From positions 13,504,978 to 13,568,977 of the forward strand of contig CM043961.1 in NCBI GenBank assembly GCA_014529385.2: a stretch of 64,000 nucleotides of DNA. Reading direction: 5' to 3'. Shown here one piece after another: positions 33,321 to 43,239 of this stretch. Made by a program: the position numbers and the translations under genes. Below the pieces are notes generated by a model. The model saw nothing but the letters and a program-made list of their open reading frames with translations. It had not been told where the DNA came from and did not search any database. Source of the stretch: Adiantum capillus-veneris. Lineage: Eukaryota; Streptophyta; Polypodiopsida; Polypodiales; Pteridaceae. Within the stretch, counting starts at the first letter, position 1; each line of letters opens with the position of its first letter.

Positions 33321-35024
33321 ATACCAAAACCGTAGGTTAGAGCATATGAAGTAGCATCAAGTCCCTCCCAAGAAAGAAGGCCCACAAGGTATCAAACTCG
33401 ACAATATCCTAGGATACCTAAGAAGCAGGTATACAATAGAACAACATGGAAAGATGTTGAAGTCTACCACAACTCGCAAGAAGATACAGAACAGAGACGG
33501 ATCTCAAAGGATCTTCCTCTTAGACAAGGATTTTACACATGGTATGCAAAGATTTGGCTACCAGTCAACCACAAGCCAATTGAAACTACACCAAACCTGC
33601 ATGAAGATCTAAAAAAATCAACAAGATCTAGAGCTAAGTAAAATCAACAAAGGAGATACAAAGGTCAACAAGAGATTTGGATTCCTAAGTCTTCCAATGC
33701 TCCTAGTCAAAAACTAGATGCCTACAACCAACAAAGGCCTACAACAACATCAAAGAATCCTATCAACATGCCCAATTGGAGAATCAAATAAATAATAGAG
33801 TCTTCACAGTCAAAGAAGAACAACCCAACCAACAAAGCTTTGGATTCAAAGATGATAAAACAGGTATGGCAAAAGAAACCTTCAATGCCAACTTGGTCCT
33901 TCACTAATCCTCTTTTTGAAGATTCAAGCTTACTTTTACCTGAAGAAATGTTTGTAGTAAGCACAAGAATGTAAAAAGTCAAGTCGCCAGGGTGCAAAAA
34001 ACACTCTTTGGCATAGTCAGAGTCGGGCTACTGATCCATAAAATGAGCAAAGCATTAGTCCCAAAGCTTCAAGTCATATTAAACTCTGTGCTAAGAGTCG
34101 TAGTTATTAGGCTTACACTCAAACTGGAAGAGTTGAGCATATCTAAAGTCATGTCGCTCATGCTGGATAAGATGAGCATAAGAGTTGAAGTCTATTAACT
34201 TACAATTGGTGGAGTGTCAAGGAGTCCAACACTCACGCACAATGCACAGTAAGATGAGAGCACATATCCTCATTAACAAAAACCATTCTTGAAGGGGTGC
34301 TAGATTGCAAAGCCATGTCATATGCTTTTACAGCTACAACATCTTTCTGAAGAACCCCTCAAAATCTTTCTTGCACAACGTATAGTTTTCCATGCATTTT
34401 TGTGTATGCATAAATTGGATGTACCATTATTGGACATATGCATTAGACACTTTTTTTTGCTTCCACCTATGCACCTTGAGTGGACCACAAGAGGAAAACC
34501 AATGTTCCATCATGCTATCCTCTCATATTTGTTGCCTTTTTAATTCCATATCTATCAACAAATAATCCCTTGAGTACTTTATTGATATTTTCAATGCTAA
34601 TACGTACCCCAATAATGCCAATATCCCAAAAGCACTTTTTTCCCACTAGGTTTTTGTCCTTTGGTCATCCAAGTATTAGACCCTAATTTAGATCCACATC
34701 ATTCTACTTCCTTGTACATAGTTTTCATAAATAAATAGAAGCCTCACCCAAAAGCACTTTTTTCCCACTAGGTTTTTGTCCTTTGGTCATCCAAGTATTA
34801 GACCCTAATTTAGAAGCCTCATCATTATGCTATTACAATGGAAAAATGCAACATCATTTCTCACATCAGACATATTCGGACCAATCAAGATGATACAACA
34901 AATTGAACTTCATCAACAAATCCAATGATAAATGAAGACGATCAACCCATCAACAACCAGTCAAAAACCTTCCATAGCCTCCATGGACACTTTTTAATAG
35001 TGCCCGAGGACGGGCACTAAAATT
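33321..35024 (+). other. Decayed 3' internal region of the Tat/Athila-like element
   Basis: There are remnants of charged coding sequence up to about 33970, then AT-rich non-coding DNA. A 68-bp segment is directly repeated at 34625-34692 and 34747-34814. A perfect hairpin AGTGCCCG-AGGA-CGGGCACT lies at 34999-35018. The polypurine tract GAAAGGGGGAAA is at 35025-35036. Confidence 0.6.
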
Positions 35025-35036
35025 GAAAGGGGGAAA

Positions 35037-35961
35037 TGTTAACTGAGTCAATGTCAGTTAATAGGAGCTACTAAAGACCAAAGATGTACGGATGCACATC
35101 AAAGATGAATACAAAGAAACAATAAATATTGGAGTTACATATTTTCTACATTTTCTTAAAATGGTCAAGTATTGTAAATTCTCAATTTATTTCAAGCCAT
35201 TGTAATATTTTAATGTGCTACGGGCTCAATGGGAGTTTCAACCTATAAAGAATTTGTCAGTTAGTGTGCCTAGGTAGCAGATTCAGTAAATGGTGGAGCC
35301 CTAAAGGCCTTGGGTGCCCGAACATTGCATATTCTTACCCTAGGTATATAAAGCAATGTGTAAAAGAAATTAGAGTTGTCAAGCTCATTTGTTGAGAGCA
35401 CACTTTGGTGAGAGCTCTTGAGGTGTGTGGCTATGGAGTCCTTGAGATTCTCCTTGCTCATGTGACTTGGTTAACACTAATCAATGCTTAATTCTCTTTC
35501 ACTATGCCTCTCTCATGCTTCTTATGATTGCCTATGATGATTTGATTAGCTAGATCTTAACTAATTAGTGATTAATCCCTCTCTAATCTTTTGTGATTGC
35601 CCTCTTTTGCTTGTGTGTGCATGTAGGTTTGATTGGAGTGTGGTGCTCCATAGGTCTATGTGTGTGTGTGCTTGTGATTAGCTTGTTGCATGATAGGATT
35701 AGTGTTGTGTGCGTCTTGCAATCGTTAGTGTGTGTGATTGGGTTGATTGGAGGTGAAGGAAAGTGGATGTGGTGATTGCCTATCATTGTGGCTTAGCTCC
35801 TCCATAGGCCGAGAAGCTCACCTTGTAGAGTCAACCATTCGTGTTGCCATGATTAGCTCACTTTTTGTGTGAGTGTTTCCATGCCCTAGCCGGATAGCTC
35901 ATCCCTTCGGATTGATAATTTTGTTGGTCATTGGAGCTATGCAACGATGGAACCCCCAACA
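35037..35961 (+). repeat. 3' LTR of the Tat/Athila-like element
   Basis: 925 bp, homologous to 22299-23213 with TG…CA ends and a TATA box TATATAAA at 35345-35352. Divergence from the 5' LTR is clearly larger than for either copia element. Confidence 0.9.
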
Positions 35962-36163
35962 GAGCATAGAAGCCTTATAGTAACAACAAATTGGAGACTA
36001 CAGGATGCTAGAGAATCTCTTGAATTTCTTGATTAAACATCTCTTGAGTATAGATTCAAAGTGGATGGAATTGTGGTGAGCACAAGGATGGAGAATTCAA
36101 CCTCTTGCATCACATGCCTTCCCCCAAAAAGAGTTGTATTTGAGCCACTTGCAAGGACTTGAA
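35962..36163 (+). pseudogene. 3' part of the unidentified split coding sequence
   Basis: After removing one TSD copy, the frame ending HPHTE at 22298 continues here as NRSLIVTTNWRLQDARESLE. It meets a TAA, then continues with EYRFKVDGIVVSTRMEN and SCITCLPPKRVVFEPLA to a stop near 36163. Continuity of frame across the 13.7-kb insertion supports both the insertion boundaries and the coding nature of the target. Confidence 0.5.
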
Positions 36164-36418
36164 AAACAAGTTCAATATTGTAATCATTGCATTTTGCTAA
36201 TATAGTTGTCTTTTCTACCTTATTGTGATCATTGTTTATGTTGTTTTAAATTGACATGACACCATGATACACATTTAAGAATCAAATTGTTGGTATTAAG
36301 TATTTGAAGTACAAAATTATGAACCACCAAAGGGTGTATGTTCATATGGACAAAATGAACAAAAGTGTACATAACTTCTGTGGAGTAATCAATCATGAAA
36401 CTCCACTTTTCTTTTTGC

Positions 36419-38147
36419 CTAAGAGGATTCTGCATCCTCAGAGACCCTTTTTCTTTTGTGTTCAGGAGGGGGTGAAGTCAGTTCAAGAGGGGGTGGTGGT
36501 GACTTGGGCTCCTCAAGGCTTGGCACGAGGGACTTGGCAGGGGTTGGTGCTTTGGGCTCTTGAGGAGTGGTTGGCTTGGGTGACTTGGCAACCTTCTTTG
36601 GCAACATGATTGGTAGCTTGATAGGTGAGCTAGGTTCCTCTCCCTTGAATTTCAATGGTGAGTGGAATGGATGGCCATTTATATCTACTTTTATTTTTGC
36701 AGGGCTCTTCTTCTGGGTGGGGCTCTTCCTCTTGGCATGGCTCTTCTTTGTAGGACTCTTCTTTGTATGGATTCTCTTTGAAGGGATTTTCTTTGTATGG
36801 ATCTTCTTTGTAGGACTCTTCTTCTTGTGATCCCTTTTCTTTGCATCCAAACCCTTAGTGGCTCTACCTTTCTTTGGTGGCAAAGGAGACTCTATTCTGT
36901 AGTTGGTGCCATAAGAGAGTCTCGATCATTTGGGTTTATTGATCTTTTCAAAACCATAGAAACAACCTTCTCTCTCACCCACGTGACCCAAGACTCTAGA
37001 AATTCATGCAACTGCAACAAATAGAAAAATAAAATAAAGGACATGAGTACATACATAGTTAATAAGTCAAAACAAATCAATGGCACATGAGATACACACT
37101 TACAGTGAGTGTAGTCATCCTGCACCTTGACTCAAGATATCTCCATGCATTGGCAAGCACACTCCATCCACAAGATGTTGAGTCTGTTTGTAAAGGCACT
37201 TTTTAATTGTAGTACTTGAAACCTTCTATATTGTAATCCTTATTTGTGGTACTCAGGTGGCCAACGATAAGTTTGGCAGCACTGCAAGAAGACATCAATC
37301 AAAAAGCTACTAATAGAAACCAATGGGCCATCAAGCATAGATCATACTTCATACTTACATTTTACTTCTCCCATGGATACTTGACAATGAATTCATAAAT
37401 ATAATATCTTTCTCCAAAATATTGAAGATAATAAGACTCCAATGTCCTCCACAAAAAAATAACAATCAGTTAGGAATACCACATAATACTGTAAATTGTT
37501 AGGAGTTAAGATTTACCTTTCAACATTGTGTAATTGCAAGTCAACATGTCAAAATCTTCAAAAAAACTTGAAAGTCTTCCTTGCTTGTTAAATAGACACT
37601 GTGTCACTAGATGATCAAGTATGGAAATTTGCATAGCTATAGCCTCTGGAAGATCTCTCATAAGACACCTGAAGTTAAAAAAAAAACATCCCTCAATGAG
37701 GCCCTTGTAGGCGCACATGCACTAATAATTAGCAAAGGGGCAACACATACCTGAGACAGATAAAGAGCACAATATCTCCAAGCTCAATGTTGGTGTTTAC
37801 AAGCATACTTGTGTCTTGAGGGAATTTGTCATAGTACACCTCATCATACCCACACATGGAGACATCCAAAACCATTTGGCCTGTAACTTTTTCATAAAGA
37901 AGAGAGTTGGATGCTCTCAAAATTTTTGCTTGCTCTGTAAGGATAGCATCCTCTGACATCATGTATTGTTCCCTCTCAACCTCCTTGCGTGCTTTGATAA
38001 GGCTAGGCCTTTCTTGTCTCATACTGATGTGTAACATCTTCAATGACAACCCTTGAATTCTTCTGCTACCCTGGAAGGGAGGATATTTAAAATTTGGAAG
38101 GCTCTAAGATCCTCACCAGGAATAAGCTCAAGAGCCTTGTCAAACTT
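36419..38147 (-). pseudogene. C48/Ulp1-like cysteine peptidase gene with Lys-rich SPTKK tail (multi-exon, decayed)
   Basis: Minus-strand exons about 38147-37751, 37668-37517, 37446-37359, 37281-37104 and 37011-36419 have GT/AG borders and matching phases. Exons 2 and 3 join as GHWSLIIFN…EKDIIFMNSL, the Ulp1 His-Trp box, with Asn where the catalytic Asp (DSL) is expected. Exon 4 holds QTDSTSCGWSV, the Gln-x5-Cys-Gly active-site box (Cys codon at 37170-37172). Exon 5 ends in 10-residue repeats KKSPTKKIHT, KKIPSKRIHT, KKSPTKKSHA, like linker-histone SPKK DNA-binding tails, then a Pro-rich end. Family members cleave SUMO-type modifiers. A TAA in exon 4 and single-base shifts near 38060 and 36895 break it. 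Plant transposons are known to carry Ulp1 domains. Confidence 0.6.
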
Positions 38148-38597
38148 TTACCTCATCCTTGACACAAGCACAAAATCTTTGCTCATCAGTGTGACCCTGT
38201 CAGCAAATGTAGCTGCAATGTAGATATCATTCATAAATTCTATAAGGAAATCCTCAGCAGCCTCCTGAAGGCACATCAAGGCTTGAGATTGCCACCTTAC
38301 TGAAACAAAGGTTTTGATATTCATCATGCTCACAAGTCTATCTGATATCTCTTTGAAAACTCTCATGAAGGGTAGCTTTGGAATAAGAAGACAAGTAGAC
38401 TTCTATGCTTTCCTTATTTCCCTTAGAGATTTGACTTGATAATTCAATCTCTTCCTAGAAGTAGCCCTCTGGCGAGGTTGTGTAAGTGGTTTCTCTTCTT
38501 TCTTCACAACTAATTCTTCTTGGTTGTCGTCATCATCTTTCTCTAAATCTTTTGGAGCTTGGTAAACTTTTCTTGCAGTTTGCTTTGTCCTTGCCAT
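38148..38597 (-). pseudogene. Centromeric-histone-H3-like (CENH3-like) frame, intronless, one internal stop
   Basis: It starts MARTKQTARK at 38597, the invariant H3 tail start, followed by a ~45-residue acidic/Lys-rich tail unlike canonical H3. LREIRKA then meets TAG (38403-38405) where H3 has Gln (LREIRKYQKST), and KST-LLIPKLPF continues in frame. The fold ends LQEAAEDFLIEF and DRVTLMSKDFVLVSRMR, then TAA at 38148-38150. The Trp in VRWQSQAL before LQEAAED and the motif VTLM-x-KDF match plant CENH3 (RWTAEAL, VTLMRKDF) rather than canonical H3. Loop 1 is longer than in both. Plant CENH3 genes have introns; this copy has none, suggesting retroposition. The frame runs on, past the TAA, into the peptidase gene. 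Confidence 0.75.
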
Positions 38598-38642
38598 TTG
38601 ATAGTCGGAAAGTGCTTTGTCCTTTGCCACACAATTCGCCAA

Positions 38643-39661
38643 AACAAGGCCTGCAAGAGGTTCAAGAGACTCCTAAAATATCCCAAACAATGCTACAGGA
38701 GGTCCTTCCACAGTCTGGAAGAGCTCGCTATTGCATTGTGAGGGAAGTTGAAGAAATACCGTAGGACGCGATAAGAGGTCCTCCCATAGCCTGGAAGTGC
38801 TTGCTATTGTGTCATCATGCGAAAAGTTGAATAAATATTGCAGGACGCGATCAGAGGTACGCCCAAAGTTTGGAAGCACTCGCTATCGCGTCGTGCGGGA
38901 AGTTGAAAGCAATGCGGCAATTGGAGAGCAAATCCAACAGAATGCGATAGTAGGTATTCTCAAAGGTTGAAACTATCCGCTATCGTGTTGCTTGGGCAGG
39001 TTAGATGAAATATCACAAAAGGGCGTGTGCGTGTCGATGAGGAAAATGCAATATAAGATTAAAGAAGAGATGGTGGAGGATGTTGGAGGTACAAAATGAC
39101 ACGAATGTGTTGTTTGGGGGAGATGGAAAATGAACACGTGACATGAGCTTTTTACACATCTGACCATCCGTACAATGTTCGTTGAAAGTTTGCCATATGG
39201 CACATGTGCATGAGTGACACTTGTCAATAACGGTCATTTTTGACCCCTTATATAAGCTTGATCTTGTATTTTTTTGGCGTGTTATTTTTAGTTTGTGCCG
39301 CATGACGCGAGAATCCTTAAGATTAAGCTCTTCAAAGATCTCTAGTTCTCTCACTTCAACTCTATTTCACTGATCTCTCTCCTTATCCATCACGCTTGTC
39401 CTGCACGACGCGAGGGTGGGTGTTTGCAAGGTTTTCCTCATTGGACTATTGCTCTGTTCGGGTTTTATTGCCACGTTCTTAACCACCTGCATGACACGAT
39501 AACTGTAGCTAGCAGAGTGTGGCTCATGCCTCTATCGCTCCGTTTGGGTTTTGCTTCCACGACCTAAGCCTCTGCACGAAGCAATAAGATTATTTAGCAG
39601 GATCTTGCACGTGCCTCTATCACTTCGTTTTGGTCTTGTTCTTTGCCTTGAACTTTTTTCA
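38643..39661. promoter_or_regulatory. Divergent intergenic region with repeated CACGACGCGA-type motifs
   Basis: About 1 kb separates the minus-strand H3/peptidase genes from the plus-strand gene. Four diverged units with CTGGAAG-GCTCGCTAT lie at about 38701, 38777, 38856 and 38953. The motif CCTGCACGACGCGA or its complement occurs near 38752, 38831, 38881, 38969, 39298, 39399, 39487 and 39570, inverted in the left half relative to the right half. A TATA box (TTATATAAG, 39248-39256) faces the plus-strand gene. Confidence 0.55.
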
Positions 39662-39669
39662 ACCGAGTC

Positions 39670-41211
39670 ATGAGTGAAGGTCTTGAAGAGATTTTAGAGG
39701 AGAGCCCAAGTGAGAAGCTCTTGGTTGCTGTCATGGATGGTGGTGACATGGAAGTGTACACCAAGGCATATGAAATATTCAATCCTTTGTTTGATCTTGC
39801 AGTTCAGGGTAAGTGTTTGATGATGGATGGTAAGACTTATTGCCATCTAATTGAATTTACTACCAACTCAATTGAGAAAGGCAAAGTAACAAGGAGGTTT
39901 AGAAGATTTTCTAAGAAGACTTCATTTATTTGTCCACCTACCATTTCTTGTCAATTACATTCAAAGCCTTGCAACCTTGTTCCAAACGAAGTTGCCTTTC
40001 TTTTCCTTTTGTTCCTTAAAGTTGATATGCAAGGCAAAGGTGATGAAGTGAAAGATACAGACAAAGAGGGAACAAATACAAATGTTTCCGCAGCTTGAGA
40101 AAAGTGAAATTCTAGAGGAGGAGGAAATTGATGCGGCAATTGAGGAGCACAAGAGTTCAAATTTTTATGTGGATCAATTTAGAGCTAGTACTGTCATTGA
40201 TGAGCCCATAGAGGAGGGAGATGTGTCTGAGGCCTCCCTTAATGTTCCAAACCTTCCCTACTTCTATATGAATGGAAAAGAGTATATCCCTCTCCATCAT
40301 ATAAAATGTCTGCTTAAGATGGGGGAGGACTACTCTATTGCAACCATTTCTGAAGCTTCTGAGGTGGCCAAAGATTTCATTGACACAGAAGAAGAGTAAA
40401 AAAGAGGAGTTTTTGACACTTGATATTCAGACATCCAATAAATTATTTCTTCCTGCTCGTGATGCACTTGCTCTATGCATGAAAAGAGTGGAAGAGGAAA
40501 AACCTACTCTCAAAGATGAGGATTTTGAGAAGAGACTTGTTGAGCTTGGCATCCAATCTTTTGGTAGATACTTTAAGCTAAAGGAATTTGATAAGGATGT
40601 TGACATAAAAGAGATGATTGGATCATGCAATCTCCTTCAAGAAAAAGTCATTGCAGAGGATGAGTTGCAAAAGGTAGATTTAGTTTCACCTTGATCTCCC
40701 TTCCTAAAATCTTCCTTTTTTTGAAGTTTGTTTTAATTACTCATTATTTCTTGTTTTGCAGATTGAACTCCTTGACAAAGACAATTTTCTTGGGAGAGCT
40801 AAAGGCTCCAGAGGAAAAGCAATAGAGGGCACTTCAAGAAGGGATGCTTCCTCTCTCATGCACTACATGCCTACATTGGATAGTGCCACCTTCTGTGCTT
40901 TTTACATGCAGTATTTTGAAGATCCTGAGTTGCCAATATTTGCCCTGAAGATATTGTCACGGTTTATGGGGTACACTCCCCTTCAAATCAATGCAAACAA
41001 GATCATGCTACTTGAGAGAACTGCAACACTTAGAATATTTGGGTATGCTACAGGATTCAATGCCTCAAGAGAAGAATACTTTCTTTGCTACTCTAGCTAT
41101 GCAGCAGCAGCTGAGGAGACAAATGCCAACCTTCTTGGGGGCTATAAAAGAAGAAAGTTTTTGAGATATAGGGGTGACATGCCTAGTGATAACAAAAAAA
41201 TAAAAAAATGA
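39670..41211 (+). pseudogene. Multi-exon gene of unknown function
   Basis: Starts MSEGLEEILEESPSEKLLVA at 39670. Frames 39670-40098, 40082-40399 and 40338-40694 read as consecutive parts (a shift near 40085 or a short intron; a single extra base near 40397). Then an 88-bp intron (40674-40761, AAG/GTAGAT to TTTTGCAG) joins in phase 0 to a last exon ending at 41211. The protein is acidic in its middle. Landmarks are PYFYMNGKEYIPLHHIKCLL, RDALALCMKRVEEEKPTL and SRFMGYTPLQINANKIMLLE. I recognise no domain. It converges with the transposase-like gene at about 41250. Confidence 0.5.
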
Positions 41212-41300
41212 TATAAAATTGACAATAATTTGCGTAAAAATATCTTTTTTGAATTTGGATCTCTTTACAAAGACTTGGTACAAAGTTTCAAAGTGAAGCA

Positions 41301-43235
41301 TTAATCTCGTGGTTGAGCAGCATAGTTGTTTGATCTCATCCGCTGTAATTGCCTCCTATAGAACCAATTGAATAATTCCTTTACTGCATTGCTCCTTATT
41401 TGTCCCCCTCCATTTCTTGTACATCTGAAAAATGAAGTCCTCGCTTGATAGTGAGATTTTTCCATTTCTTGAGTATTCCATGTTGCAAGGGATCCTTGTT
41501 TTGAATAATATGGTCCATGCAGGTACAAAATATGCTAAAAGTTTTTAAAAAAGGTTAGTTGAAATCATAGGATTCAATGTAAAATACTATCCATAATTGA
41601 AAAAGTAATTGAATACTCACCAAGTAATATGTGATGTCTTTTGCTCCCCAAGCATTTGTGATAGTAGTTATTAAAAGCTTTATTCTCTTTTTAAAGTCAT
41701 CTGCATAAGTAGCAGAGCTCACTTGTTGTTTCAAAACTTTCAAAAAATTGTTGAGCTTCTTTCGCACTTCCATGCATTTGTTGGCTACATCTGGTCTACT
41801 TTTGACATTGGTTGTTATTACACAAAGATCCTTCCAGCAGTTCCACATAGCGTCACCTTGTTTGTTGTCATGGTTGCTCAAAAATCTTCTGGCTTTTGCT
41901 CCACCCACTGAAACATCTTGCGAAACATCACCTGTTCCTTTTGAAAGAGTAGGATCTTTTTTCAGATGCACTTGACCACCATGAAAACCCATTCGAGAGA
42001 GCAAAGCCTCGCATTTTTGTATGCACTCATCTGCAAGTTTACTTGGCTTAATAGAATATGCATAATCAAGATGGAGTCAAAGAAATTTGTCCAAAATTCT
42101 AATCTCAACATGCATTGTACCTTTATGTACATTTTTTACATCTATTGTTAGAATTGGATCCCAAATCATAGAAGATGATGGATAGTCAATGACGTTCACA
42201 CTATTTCTTGATGGTGGTTTTCCAACCTCGTGTTCTGCAAGCCATCCTTTTTTCTAGTGCTTGCCATGCAATCCAGACATGGATACTTGGTATTGGCACC
42301 TCCACATACACCAAACATGCACTTCAATGCTTTTAGGTCGGCACTCAAGTTCCATTCTACAATAAAGTCACCCATGCCATCTACACGGAGTTGTTCACCT
42401 ACATTTTGGTCCTGTATAACAGAAGGGATATCGGTCTGCAAAAAGATCCATTTCAATGTATCGTGATTTTCTACCGGTATTTGAGCTGCTCTGATCCACC
42501 AAAGCTCCATCTTTGATTGAGTTTTGTGGTATGGGAAATCAAGCTTACCCTGGCTATAATCCAATGATTTATTTATTAAAGATATAAATACTCTTTCCAC
42601 TTTTTGACATTTTTGAATTTGAGCTTCATCCAATTTCATAACGAATATAAGTTTTCCTTCACAATCTAATTCTCGCATGTTATAGTACTCACCATAGCAG
42701 ATTGAACTGTTTTTATACTCTCCCAAATGTTATTAAAAACATTATACTCAAAAGAAGTTTTTTTTTTTCTGTTTTTCGTATGGCATCGTTCCTTCTATAT
42801 GATAGTAGTCTCCAAAATGTTCATGTATTTCTTCGTTTAAGAGAGTCCTTACTTTCCCAGCATTGTGAGGCCTAGGCAACCCAAAAGCTTTAATCCTTAA
42901 TACTTTAAAACCTGAAACCACGTTTTAGAGATGGCCCTGTAACCCCTTCTACTCACCCCCACTGTGTCACAAACTTCTTGCATTTGAGAAGGTTGGACCA
43001 ATAAACCCATATCTTTTAGTAAATTTTGAAATACCACTTTCTTTTGAGTTTGATGATTTTTAGGAAGTTTCAAAATTTTCAAAATGTCACTTTTGTTCAT
43101 TACCTCATTCAAAAATCTCACCCTTTCATCAACATTGGATATATCAAATACTAAAAGGCTAGTCACATGTTCTCTAGTAATCTTTAATCGTTTTTTCCTT
43201 TGTCCAGAACATTCTGTTAAGTTTACTACATCTCT
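41301..43235 (-). pseudogene. Transposase-like multi-exon gene, 3' part
   Basis: Minus-strand coding can be followed from 43238 to the stop at 41301. It includes KRLKITREHVTSLLVFDISN, VDGMGDFIVEWNLSADLKAL, then CGGANTKYPCLDC. Next is a pre-intron exon ending ITYYL (donor at 41621), an 85-bp intron, and an exon starting HILYLHGPYY with NTQEMEKSHYQARTSFFRC. From memory this layout (DLK…KYPC-x-W/D-C, later YLH-x-L and EK-x-N/SH) resembles an unnamed transposase-like family seen in cnidarian, sponge and fungal genomes. It has frameshifts near 42900, 42740 and 42200 and a TGA near 42066. Inactive. Confidence 0.5.
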
Positions 43236-43239
43236 CATT

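Larger units (their letters stand above)
22299..35961 (+). mobile_element. Large non-autonomous Tat/Athila-like LTR retrotransposon
   Basis: The LTRs at 22299-23213 and 35037-35961 both start TGTTAACTGAGTCAA and end CCCCCAACA. A tRNA-Asp-type PBS follows the first and a polypurine tract precedes the second. Flanking pentamers are GAGAA (22294-22298) and GAGCA (35962-35966), a near-match TSD. The internal region has a zinc knuckle, a gag-like protein with duplicated modules and a protease-like segment, but no RT or integrase. It contains a later copia insertion at 28673-32177. Confidence 0.85.

Noticed and set aside
36567-36830. Phe/Leu-rich, membrane-like plus-strand frame
   Set aside because: It is the antisense of the Lys-rich SPTKK tail of the minus-strand peptidase gene.
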